From the NCBI GenBank assembly GCA_030411725.1, contig MU839837.1:1364001-1428000 (forward strand): a stretch of 64,000 nt of DNA, given 5' to 3'. Origin of the DNA: Echria macrotheca (taxonomy: Eukaryota > Ascomycota > Sordariomycetes > Sordariales > Schizotheciaceae). Under the pieces are notes generated by a model that was not told the origin of the DNA, did not search any database, and saw only the letters and a list, made by a program, of their open reading frames with translations. The translations under genes and the position numbers were made by a program. Position 1 is the stretch's first letter, and each line of letters starts with the position of its first letter. This document shows positions 54,311 through 64,000 of the stretch, piece after piece.

Positions 54311-55799
54311 ATGGTAAGCATGTGGACTCTTAGATTGGTTCTCGGCATCTTGGTTGGTGGGATCACCTCCTCGGTTGGTATCGAGTTAAGTGGCCACCAT
54401 CCAGGCCCGTGGACACCCGGATCCTCCCCCGAGTCCCCTCCCACCGAGCCTCATGAGCCACCTTACAGGCCTCCCTTTCCCGCCCTGCCGCAAAGCAAGC
54501 CACATGAAACAACCAACAATTATCCTGTTCCTCCGCCACCTGCTGTAACCTACCACCCAACCGAGAGTTATCACCACGTCAAAACATCCGAACCTGAGGC
54601 ACACCCTCCATACCACCACGCAGAATCTCACAAACCCCACCCAACGCTGCTGCCCCCCTTACCTCCCCCGCCCCCTCCGGGGCCGCCGTCCCTCGATGAC
54701 GCCCTCATCAATGCCGGCTGCGCCAAGTTCCTCGACTTCATCAAGTCGGACAACGACACCTGGGCGCTGTACAACTCCGCCAGGGTGCGAACCATCTTCG
54801 CGCCCGACGACTCGTCCTTCGATTCCAATACCACAGCAGCACGGCGCCTACGGCGTCGCGACCTCACACCCGCCCAGCAGCAAGCCGCAGACCTCTCTGC
54901 CGACACCGCCCTCACAGACATGTCCAAGCTCCGGCTCGTCCCCGGCGCCATCGTCCAGACGAACGATGACTCGGCCAATCTCGGCGGCGGCACGCAGGTT
55001 GTCGTCTCTGAGATCAGCGACAGCGGCGACGTGAGCATTTCTTCCGGCCTCGGAAACCGAGTCAGCATCAAGGCGTCGGATATCACGTATGCCGGCGGAC
55101 TGATCCAGGTGACTTCCGGGTACTTCTCACCCAGCAACATTTCGTCCCTTGAGCAAAAAATGCTAACCTCCAGGCGTGCAGATTATTCACCCCTCCCCAG
55201 CTCCTCTCCCTCACGGCCCTCGCCGGAAACGACACCACCATCTTCTCCAGCCTCCTGTCCAGCCTACGCAACAATAACCTGACCCGCCGCCAGGCCGATA
55301 CTCTCGACTCCACACCGCGGATCACCGTCTTCATCCCGACGGACGCGGCGTTTCGCTCCGTCGGCGCTATCCCGGGCAACGCCATCGCGCAGGTCATCGC
55401 CGGACACGTGGTGGTGTCCAGCGGCACCACGGAGCCAGTGGGATACCTCCCCGCGCTGACCAACGGGCAGGTGTTGACCACCAAGGGCGGAGGCCAACTG
55501 GCGATCCGCGTGACGGATGGGACGTTCTATGTCGGGCCCGCTAGGATCGAGAAGCCTAACTTGATTTTGCCGAATGGCGTTGCGCATGTCGTGGATAAGG
55601 TACGTTCCGACCTTTCGAGAGACCTGCCAGTGTGTTGGAAGGCTGTAAACTGTGTGTGGCTGACAATGCCGCGTCCTCCCTCTAGGTTCTGAGTCCAATT
55701 CCAATTGCCACCGCTGGCGCGGTTCCGGGCGCATCGGCAGGGGCTCATCGTCATGCTTTCCTTGTCGCTGGTGCAGTTGCCGCTGCGATGGTGATATGA
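54311..55799 (+). CDS. FAS1 (fasciclin) domain surface protein, probably GPI-anchored
   Basis: Exons 54311-55119, 55182-55599 and 55686-55799 encode 446 aa. Introns: GTACTT...GCAG (branch GCTAAC) and GTACGT...CTAG. The first in-frame ATG is 54311 (MVSMWTLRLVLGIL). Signal peptide of about 22 residues; residues 28-130 are Pro/His/Ser-rich like a wall linker. The first FAS1 repeat is about 135-275 (SLDDALINAGCAKFLDFI, VRTIFAPDDSSF, VPGAIV), the second about 276-420 (LLSLTALAGNDTTIFSSLL, RITVFIPTDAAF, GHVVV, LPNGVAHVVDKVL). The C-terminus ends in a Gly/Ala spacer and a hydrophobic tail (FLVAGAVAAAMVI) suiting a GPI signal. Likely cell-surface adhesion. Confidence 0.87.
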
Positions 55800-56434
55800 T
55801 AATCGTTTATGGAGATTTGACGAGAAGGGGGGGTCTTTCGCTATCTAGAACTGGGTGGGATATGATATTTATGCCGGCATGATGATGCCCTAATGTAATT
55901 AACTGCAAGCTTTTAACAGCACCTAAATTTTGACTAGTAGGAAAAATAAAATCTTGTCCGCTCTTTGCTTTCTGTTTTGCTGGATCAAAATGTGGACTTG
56001 GCCTAGGAACCTGGAAGGTACTAAAGAGATGCGGATCTTTATATGTTAGGTATGTCCCAGGGGCGAACACCGCAGACCTAATACCATCTTCGGAAGTCTG
56101 TTGGTGGAAGTATTGGCTCATAATGAGGAGAAGAAACCCCAAACGCGGAGGGCGGCTCTGACACGCTAGCCACGACGACCGAGACCGTCATTGCTCGATC
56201 CAGGGTTACGGTTGAGTCAAGTTCGTAATTACTTTAAGCAATTACTTTAACATGACTGGTGTTAATAAAATTAAAGATATATGCTCAAGTTTAGTTCTCT
56301 TTGTATTATGTGTGACTGTTTCCTCTTCTACGAACCAACCCTCTAATCGTATTTTACATAAAGTACATCAGTCTCCAGAACTCCACTATCCTCAGCCTTA
56401 CACCGTCCCATCCGCCCCCGACGAAGCTCATCCC
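55800..56434. other. Convergent spacer, AT-rich, no gene seen
   Basis: AT-rich region 55860-55970 and 56220-56380 without coding support; 3' ends of the FAS1 (+) and secreted protein (-) genes. Confidence 0.55.
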
Positions 56435-57063
56435 TTAAGACCCGCACAAATCGACAGGACACACCCACACATCGGTAGCCTCAATCTTGCAGCTATGTGG
56501 CACGGGCTGGCCCGAGAGCGGGTGCTGACAGCCGCGTCCGTCGCCGGGGCTGTCGCACTGCATGACCTTCCCTGGATCCTGACGGTAGCACTTGCCGTAC
56601 ATGCGGCCGTCCTCCCAGACCTCGAGCCCGCGCCCGTCGTCAACAGGGAAGAAAGTGAGCGACTGCGCGCCGCACTGGCCCTTGAGCACGGTGCCGAAGC
56701 CGATCTGGTCGGTGGATTCGATTTTTTCATCGTAATTCTAATTGTAAATCGTATCCGGTCAGTCAGTCTCTCTCTCGTCTCATGAAAAAAAGACAATTGG
56801 TAGTGCGGAAGATGGATGGATCATACCATATCTCTAATAACGTCGCAAGAGTAGTGGTCTGCCGGCACGAGGAATACGCTGTTGTAGTCGAACGGCTCTT
56901 TGATGTTGGCGCAGTCCCTCCCGCCGCGGGGACACAACCAGGGTGGCGTCATTTGGAACCAGTTGGCCCGCCGGTCGAACAGGTGGAAGCCCTTTACGGC
57001 GAGGGCCGTCGGGGCATATGTCAGGGCAATGGAAGCGGCCGCGACTAGAGTGAAGGTCCGCAT
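56435..57063 (-). CDS. Secreted Cys-containing protein, unknown function
   Basis: Exons 57063-56827 and 56737-56435 encode 179 aa. The 89-base intron is GTATGA...ATTAG (phase 0). Residues 1-22 are a signal peptide (MRTFTLVAAASIALTYAP, cut near ALA). The mature part has nine cysteines (WLCPRGGRDC, YSCDV, GQCGAQS, GKCYRQD, MQCDS, RGCQH, HSCKIE, WVCPVDLC region) and motifs DYNSVFLVPADHYSCDVI and FFPVDDGRGLEVW. Extracellular; effector-like by size and cysteine content, but no family recognised. Confidence 0.75.
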
Positions 57064-57843
57064 TTTGGCGGATCAGTGGAGCGCTAGTTGGTGATATGAG
57101 AGAATGCAACCCAAATGTTGGCAGTATGTTGGCAGTGTTGTAAAAGGTAGAGCGTGGTATGGACTATGTAGTCGATGGGATGGCTTTTACAAACTAAGAT
57201 ACCCTCGAGAAATCCTGGAATTAGGCCCCGTTTTATATCTCCCTTCTCTTGTACTGTTCGCCTCGTCAACATCAAATCTTTTGTCATTATCACCCTTCGG
57301 CCTCGCCGAATCGCCGGCTGCCTTCCGCGAGGCTGAGCCAAGGACATGTATCCCGGCCAATCATGGGCCGTCCCAGACCGGCGGAGCTCTTATGCGGTGT
57401 AACCTTGGCGCTGAACAATGCCAAGGTAATCATCTGTAATGGCGGCCTCGTCGAGTGACGGGCGGGGTACGGAATGTTGTTCTGGTCGTGGATTGCCACA
57501 ACGGGTGCCAAGTTCCATTTGGAACGTCGAGAGTAGCAACGGCCAGATAATCTGCGATGAACTTGGGCATACGACTTTTTTCCTTTTCGCTCGTCCTCCT
57601 GATGAGGTGGGTTGAGTTGGGGCGAGCTGTCTGACTTGAAGCTTCCCTCGACTCAATCAGATTTAATGGGGCTTGAAGAAGTGTCCATTCGGATCAATAC
57701 GTTCCTATTTTGATATGTTCCCATTCTGGTCTGGTATCTTCCAATCTATTTACAGCGGTCGGAGGCCCTGGTTACTGTTGCCTTCCAAAGCCGAGGATCG
57801 TGGCCTGGCAGAATGCTGGAGTCACAGAACCTGGTAACAGGTC
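57064..57843. other. Intergenic, no gene seen
   Basis: Upstream region of the secreted protein gene and 3' region of the NLR gene; short frames only. Confidence 0.55.
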
Positions 57844-60800
57844 TCATGACTTGTTAAGCCTCTGCGTTATTGCAAGTGTAATCGCAATGCCTTGATTGAG
57901 TGTGAATGGTTAGCTTTCTGCTTGTCCTTCCCAAGCAAGAAAGGATAGCACTTACCAAGCCCAAAGGTTATCAATGGGTACCAACTTGGCAGGTCGTTGA
58001 ACACGTTTCGTTGGACATAACCACTTTTGGTTTCAAGCTCGGAAGATAACTGCGGTATTTTTTCGTCCTTCTCGTCCTTGTCGTCCTTGTCGTCCTTGTA
58101 GCTCACAGTGGCATCGACGGTAGGTGTATCTTTCGCATTGGCATCGGCATTCCTTTCTACTAGGCGTCTTAACGTCGCAGCATTCTCCAGCCCATGCAAA
58201 TCAAAAAAGTCTGCAAGCGAGAATTTCAGCTGGCCCTTACTCCCGTCGGAATTTAAGTCCGAGCTAATGTGATAATTAGCTGGGAGAATGCTGGGGTGGT
58301 CATTGGGGGGGCTCCAGTGAATATCAAGGCCCGGGATGTAGATGGTACCCCCCAGGTGGCTGAGGTCGATAACGTAGTCAGATTTGGCACCTGCCCTCAG
58401 TAGATGCTCGAGTATCTGGGAAAATATCTTTTTGTCGGCCGGGTTCATGGCTGAAAGTCGGTAGGCTGCCGTTCCGAGAACAAATTCCCAAACACTTAGA
58501 CCCTTCTCATCAGGTGTCCAGTTTTGCTTTTGTATGCTCGGGTCGAGGTGTCGCCCCTCTTGCAGTAGTCGGAGCAAGAATGGTAGACACATCACATCGT
58601 TGTCTATATATAGACTGTCCAACGCAGAGCTGAATGTTCGCGCAATGCCCACTTTACTGCGCGAAATCTGAGGATCGTGATCGAGGGCCCACAGCACGTA
58701 GTCGTTATAGCACCCACCGAGGAATGCCGCGGAGTAGAATACGGAGATAAAGAAGCCCCTACTTAGCTCTCCTCGATGATAATCATAGCCTTCATTCTCG
58801 GTCGTATCATCAATTTGAAAGTCCCTGATCGGCAGGTTCACTTCGGCTTCGGGCGTCGCATTCTGTGTGATGATGGCCGCGTGTCGAAAACTCTCAAGGA
58901 ATTTGAAGTCGTCGTGTGGAGGGTAATTTTTTCGTGGGCCTTTCGACTTTCTTAGCCTTAGCAGATCTAGCACATCTTTTCGGAGCGATCCTCGTGCCTC
59001 CCCGCCGACTCTCATCTCGGCGAGATATGTCTGACAGATGGCCTCGGTGACGTCAAAGTGTGACAAGTAGGTTTCGCGAAGCGACTGCAAGTCGGGTTTA
59101 TTGAGAAAGTCGTAGGCGGACCGATGTGTAAAAGCAACAAGGGATGGGCCGCCTCTTGTTTCGAGAAGACCCTTGCACTGGCCGTTGAGCCGATCGGTAG
59201 CCCACTGCAACCTGGACGTCCTCTCTTTCCGACCGGTTTCCGGATCGTTAACCGGAATTTTCATGGAGAATCCGGGGTCTCGACAATAGTCATCTAAGAA
59301 ACTGTACTGAAAGAGGGACATCTCGGTGCAATTTGCCTCCTTGAGCTTCATTGCAATCGCAAAGGTGCGATGTGCCGCTGGGCGATCGGACCTCGCGACG
59401 GAGTTGATGAGGTGCTCATAAAGGGGCTCAATATCCTCTGGCATGTCATCGACTTTTTGAAAAAGTGTTTCCATCTTGTCTCGGTTTCGGCACCCCTCTT
59501 GCATCATTTTGACGACCAATGCCACCCACAGAAAGACGCCGTCGGCCTTGTTGGCAATCTCTGACACCAATCGTTGCTCGCTCTCCGGACCAGCCTGGAG
59601 TCTGTCCACTATCCGAAAAGTCTGTAGCCTGTCGCGGATGAACTGCTCCATGTCAGCTCGCGTGAGGTCCTGGAGCCGAAGCCGCTGCTGAGGGGAGAAG
59701 GCGTCACGAAAGACGTTGAGCTCCCGGCTTGACACACAGATCTTGACAGTACTCGGGGCCGCGTCGGACCAGAACAGGATCTGGTTAGCCATGTCTTCGT
59801 AATACTGCTGCAGGGTTTCTTCGTATTCGTCAAGGCCGTCGATGAAGAAGCAGAAAGCATGTCTCTCGTAGAGCCTCTCGTCCTTGATCAGGCGGGAGAA
59901 GGCGTCGCGAACGTCCCATTTGGTGATGCGAAGATCTGGGTTTGCCTGGACGTGAAGAGATCGGATGCTTTGCCAGTGCTTGGGAAGGATTGGTGGGATC
60001 AAATCTGGCCGCTTCTCCAGTATGCCGTGTAAGAGAGAGCGCATCAGGCCATGGAGTGACTTTTGCAGCTCGTTACCAGCCCGCCAGAAGAAAAAGTTGA
60101 TCATCACAAGCTCCTTTCCATTGGCCCATTCTTTCAACAGATCCCTTGTGCGGTCGCTCTCGCAGAGAAACTTCATCAGAGTAGACTTGCCCGACCCGAG
60201 CTTTCCGGAGATGTGGAAGACGCCTGAACCCGAGACTAGCCAGTCAACGAACGAGGAAGTGGGAGGCGTGAGTTTGGTGCCAGCAAGATCCGGCTCTTCT
60301 GAATCTGATCGTAGCTCTGGTTCAGATGCCTCCTCCTCCTCCTTCTCCTTGTCGTTGTCGCCGTGGTCTTCCATCTCGTCCTTCTCGTCGTCGTGACCAT
60401 CGTCCTTGTCTTCGTTGTCATGATCGCTCTTCTCTGCTTCCTCCTCATCCTCGTCACCCTCATCCTTGTCATCCTCGTCCTCGTAATCGTAATCGTAATC
60501 GTCATCATCCTCATCCTCATCCTCATCCTCATCCTCATCCTCATCCTCGTCATAATCACTGCTACTGCCGCTGCTGCTGCCGTCGCCCTCGCGGTCGTCA
60601 TCGTCCTCCACCCCATTCACGCCCAGAATCCATTGGAAGGTCTTGTCATGAGCATCTCCAACTTGCTCGAACCGTCCATGCATTTCGGGGAAGGCAAGAG
60701 CGGCGAGCACCCGCTGCTCGGCCAGGACACGGACCGTTTCGTTGGAGAGCGTGTACAACTCCCTGAGAGTCTTGGCCACATCTCCATTGAGCGATGCGGA

Positions 60801-61337
60801 TGCGGCCAGCGTCTTGATGTCGTCTGTTGCTTTCTCAAGCGCGTGAAGGCGGCTGTGGTTGCGGGTGGATTCCTCGATGAGCTCTTGGAGAGATGATCGG
60901 ATCCTAGACCGGTCGAGGGCGGCGACCTGGACTTCCAGCTGCTCCTTACATTGCTGGAGACGGACTTTGCATCTCTGACGATCTGATTTGTGCCAGAGGT
61001 CTTTGATGACAGCGTTAGTCATGCTAAGCTTGGATCGCGGGCGCTGCGGCCTAATCTTGTCGAGCTGTGCCCGAATATCCGTGCATATTGTTCTACACTC
61101 TCCGGCGAGTGTGTAAATGGCCTGCTCCTCTATGCTCGGGACGTAGGCTTGCGATGGAGTGGTCAGACGGACAGACCAGGCTTCGAGCTCGGTTATGACC
61201 ACTTCGAGGGTGGCATTTTCGCCCGTCAAGCCCGATGCTGATGCGGATATCTCACGGACGCCATCAATCAGCTTCACTGCAAACTCAACAAAACTGACGA
61301 TGGCCGATGCGAAGCCCACTGCTGTGATGGGATCCAT
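57844..61337 (-). CDS. STAND/NLR-type NTPase (NACHT-like) with acidic linker and C-terminal TM segment
   Basis: Exons 61337-57956 and 57890-57844 encode 1142 aa. ATG 61337 is the first in frame. Residues 1-200 are a helical N-terminal fungal STAND domain (MDPITAVGFASAIVSFVEFAVKLI). Residues about 243-350 are an Asp/Glu-rich linker with (DE)n and DYDYDY encoded by a GATGAG-type microsatellite. The NTPase has P-loop ISGKLGSGKSTLMKF (about 374-388), Walker B FFIDGLDEYE (about 496-505), a sensor-like VKICVSSRE, then DLTRADMEQFI and ADGVFLWVALV as in fungal NACHT proteins. The rest is helical; no clear ankyrin, WD or TPR repeats. The last intron (GTAAGT, branch GCTAAC, acceptor TCAAG) lets the end read WYPLITFGLGIAITLAITQRL, a likely TM helix. 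Candidate immune or heterokaryon-incompatibility receptor. Confidence 0.85.
60480..60555. repeat. Hexanucleotide microsatellite in the NLR acidic linker
   Basis: Plus strand shows repeated TCATCC (and CGTAAT) units; on the coding strand these give GATGAG repeats encoding (DE)n and DYDYDY. Copy number is likely variable between strains. Confidence 0.85.
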
Positions 61338-61997
61338 CGTTGGGAGACGCGATAGCGAGTCAAGGCCTGGGTATCGCGGCTTGGTGTTGGGAGTCGAGAG
61401 AGGGGGAATTGGCAAAACGCGCCACTGTTCAGCTGAGTGTTTTCGTCGCCGGGGCCAGTGTGGCTATGGCGCCGGAGGCCGCTCCCGTCAACCAATACCG
61501 GTGTCATGGAAGCGCCTTGAATGCAACCCGTAGCCGCCATGATTGGCCCACGTTTCAACGTTGGAACCAATACGAAAGTTTTACTTTCGAAATTTCGGAC
61601 CATTCATGTGAAAACGTTTCCCCAGCCGGGGTTGAAATAAAAGAAATTTACAGGGTTAGTCTAGCCCTTCGGCATCCATAACCCTGTAAATTTACTTTTT
61701 TCTTTCAAAGGCAGGTACCAAATTAGGCACTCTGTAAAAGTTGAGAGTAATAAACTCCCGAAAGATCACCAACCCCAGCAGCACCGCCGACGGCAATGTA
61801 GAACACGCGCTACCGCGCACCAAGAGGAGAGCAGTCTTTTACTGAAGCGGACAAGGTGACCTTAACCATCAAGGGTTGCCACTAACCATGGAATGGAGTA
61901 TCCCCCCCCCCCTTTCCCAGTGAAACTGACCTCGTCCGTGACGAGGAGCTGCTTCTCGCCCGCACTGAGCGCGACCATCCTAAAAAGATCCAGGCAG
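61338..61997. other. NLR promoter and 3' spacer of the MYND gene
   Basis: No gene seen. Contains AATTTACTTT-type AT-rich segments near 61680-61710 and an 11-C run (61902-61912). Confidence 0.55.
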
Positions 61998-64000
61998 CTA
62001 ACCCCGCCGAGAAGAAGGTTCCTCCCTCCTCCACTCAACATACCGTTCCATGCCACTCCAGCCAGACGCAAGGAGCAATGCAAATTCCTCCCGTGCCCCC
62101 TCCTGTCCCGGCTGCAATTTCAACCGCATCGGCCATCGCTCGGTAACAGTGTTAGATTCCTTCTCGGCAATGTTCAACTCGGCAGCGATTTGGTCGAACC
62201 GGCGAAGCGCTCTGTATCTGATGCAATGTTAGACGCCTAGTACATGTAGCTGATCATCAGTTTCTACATTTGCTTACCTTTCGAAATAAGTGTCCACGTC
62301 GAGAACAAGGTTGCGGGCGTCCCAGATCCTGAGCATGTCTGCACTGTGCCGTGAGAGCAGTGAAAAAACGTTGGGTGTAGGGAGATACTCCATGAGCAGC
62401 TTCATATTCGGTATTTCGTCTTGTTCGTTGTCCATCTTGACAACTTCCATGACCGCATTGAGGAAAAGGGTTATGAGAGTCGCGTGTGGGTTTTTCTGGG
62501 GTAACTGTAGCAAAGAACACAGTCGGGCAAGTGTCTCTCGGATTCCGAGGTAGCAGGTGTCCGAGATGTTGGAAGCCTGGGGATGAATTAGTTGCAATAC
62601 AAGAAGAGCTGGCTGTGTCGTCCGGGTGCAGACCTCGATCCTTGTGTACTTATCTCTCTCGAGGTACTGCGGGAGTTCTCTCACGTCGACGCAGTGCATT
62701 TCGAAGTTGATATTGACAACAGCGAGGCGCTCCAGGAATGATTTCAGCTTTTTCCGAAGATAGACGAAAAGCTGCCCATAACAGTCCTCTTTGGCGGGAA
62801 ACGGCCTGTCGCGTATTTCCAACATGGGCCACCCATCCAAGGGATCACTCTTATCGCACATAGACCAGTAGCCGTTGGCTTGGAAGAGAGTCCTCGCTTG
62901 TGTTAATAGCCACCATCTTCAGCAAGCAGGATGGGACTTACGGGTTGGGAGTGTCGAAACCAGTACGTGGGTGTCCAAAGGGCAAGAGCAAACCATCCTC
63001 ACGAAATCGTTGCTTCGCGAGACGCATGGAAGGCGTCGCCTCTTTGAAATACCATCGGTCTCGGTAATCGGCCCTCTCTGGCGCAAGTGTTACCGCGGTT
63101 CGGATATTCGTTGCTTCATCGCAGGTTAGCTGTTCCGACGCCTCGAGCAGCTTTTCGAGCTTCAGCCATTCCTCTTTCGTCAAGACGAGGCGCAAGCTTC
63201 TTCCCGGTCCAAGCTGCCAGGTCTTTGCCAGACGAGCGCCCGGTGCCTTGCTTGCGATTTTCCTGCAAACCTCGGTAATCAAGGGCTTGATTCTGCTCTG
63301 CAGCTGGGATAGCAGTCTCGCCGGGATGAGAGCAGAATACCAAAGGTGGATGAGAGATTCTGCGACGTCAAACGTCGTGGCTTCGTCCGCGGTTGGGTTG
63401 TTAGTAGGGGCCGTGAGCGCGAAAAGGAGCAGGACCGCGTTCCGAGCTACGACTTCAAATTCTCGGTCGTTGAGGGTCACCTGAATTCGTCCCATCGGGC
63501 CATCGCGGAGGCCTACTACAGTTTCAATGACGTGTCGTAGGTCCCCGGAGGCTATTTCGCATCATTAGCTGCCGCTCACCGAGCAAAGGTACCGAGATAG
63601 AGACTCGACTAACCCGCAAACAATAGCGAAATGTCGTCCGGGTAGGCGTTTCCCTCATTCTCGGGCAGTCGTAGGACGTCTATGGCCGGAACATTTCCCC
63701 ATAAGTATTTCTCGCCTCCGAACGGGTTGTGCCAGGCGCGCGAAGCTCTGGTGCTTTCCCATGCTGGTTGGTAGCCTTCGCGGTCCCAAGCCGGACGCCA
63801 GTTTGCCCGGATCAAATCGGACTTGCAAACATTCTTGTGCACCGCCCAATGTCTCTTTTGGCACTCGGTCCCGCAGTACTGTGAACCCTCGTTAGATAGG
63901 TGGCATCCCACTCATAGAATAGAGGAACCTCACCACAACTAGGTGGCATTTGCTACACGCGGATCTCCCCTTGAGGATACATGCAGCACTGCCAGCGATC
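61998..64000 (-). CDS. DUF4470-MYND zinc-finger protein (5' end beyond window)
   Basis: Partial: 591 C-terminal residues in five exons, running off the right edge: >64000-63934, 63878-63614, 63551-62942, 62892-62278, 62217-61998. Exon joins restore family sequence: CSKCHLVV-YCGTECQKRHWAVHKNVC (MYND C/H ligands), SLLFAG-ASGDLRHVIETVVGL and VTLNDREFEVVARN (DUF4470), TPNP-TLFQANGYWSM, and TYFER-YRALRRFDQIA. The third intron uses a GCGAG acceptor, the only choice that keeps frame. The family is common in fungi and some members lie near immune-type genes; molecular role unknown. Neighbour: the NLR gene, same strand, about 660 bases away. Confidence 0.85.

Noticed and set aside
60480..60555. Repeat array that might suggest a CRISPR-like structure
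   Set aside because: Units are 6 bases without spacers and lie in frame within a coding region of a eukaryotic gene.
60236..60896. Low-complexity ORFs on both strands (Met-Arg, Ile-Leu-Val, His-Pro repeats)
   Set aside because: Shadow frames of the hexanucleotide repeat in the NLR linker.

Overview
This 64 kb window is nuclear DNA of a filamentous ascomycete (Pezizomycotina). Introns are short (about 45-90 bases) with GTAAGT/GTATGT-like donors and CTAAC/CTGAC branch sites. Families include cutinase, Zn2Cys6 regulator, rhodopsin-like (PTH11-type) membrane protein, fungal NLR, DUF4470-MYND and alpha-kinase. Intergenic DNA is scattered with (TAGG)n/(CCTA)n tracts, a habit I associate with Sordariomycetes. 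The class is inference; genus and species cannot be read from the window. There are no rRNA genes, convincing tRNAs, CRISPR arrays or prokaryotic features.

Layout. 0-13.4 kb is gene-sparse and rich in small secreted or orphan proteins: a 108-aa orphan with an overlapping uORF, two divergent paralogous secreted six-cysteine proteins, a small secreted/TM protein, a papain-like protease, a 255-bp MITE-like inverted-repeat element, a cutinase, and an acidic Ser/Asp/Gly-rich orphan whose 3' end looks frameshifted. 13.9-24.8 kb carries carbohydrate- and redox-related genes: a sugar-porter MFS transporter, a secreted GMC oxidoreductase, a SAM methyltransferase (convergent, 39 bases apart), a GH51 arabinofuranosidase and a 7-TM rhodopsin-like protein. 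25.8-30.5 kb is one six-exon gene for a 1453-aa orphan with N-terminal zinc-finger-like motifs.

31.2-44.9 kb holds an auxin-efflux-carrier-type transporter, a P450, a Zn2Cys6 regulator and a membrane-anchored HRQ/DUF3445 protein, which could form a small tailoring or catabolic cluster without a backbone enzyme. It is followed by a BTB-like protein, an NmrA-like protein and an alpha-type kinase. 46.2-57.1 kb holds a mitochondrial-looking hemerythrin-domain protein, secreted Cys-rich proteins, a C2H2 remnant, a C2H2 gene with internal duplications, a large membrane protein and a FAS1 protein. 57.8-64 kb holds a STAND/NLR with a NACHT-type NTPase, a long acidic linker and a C-terminal membrane segment, then a DUF4470-MYND gene cut by the right edge.

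Exon-intron models were built by hand from frame continuity, splice signals and family alignment. They are internally consistent (total lengths divisible by three, no internal stops) but unverified by RNA. Family names come from motif recognition without database searches.
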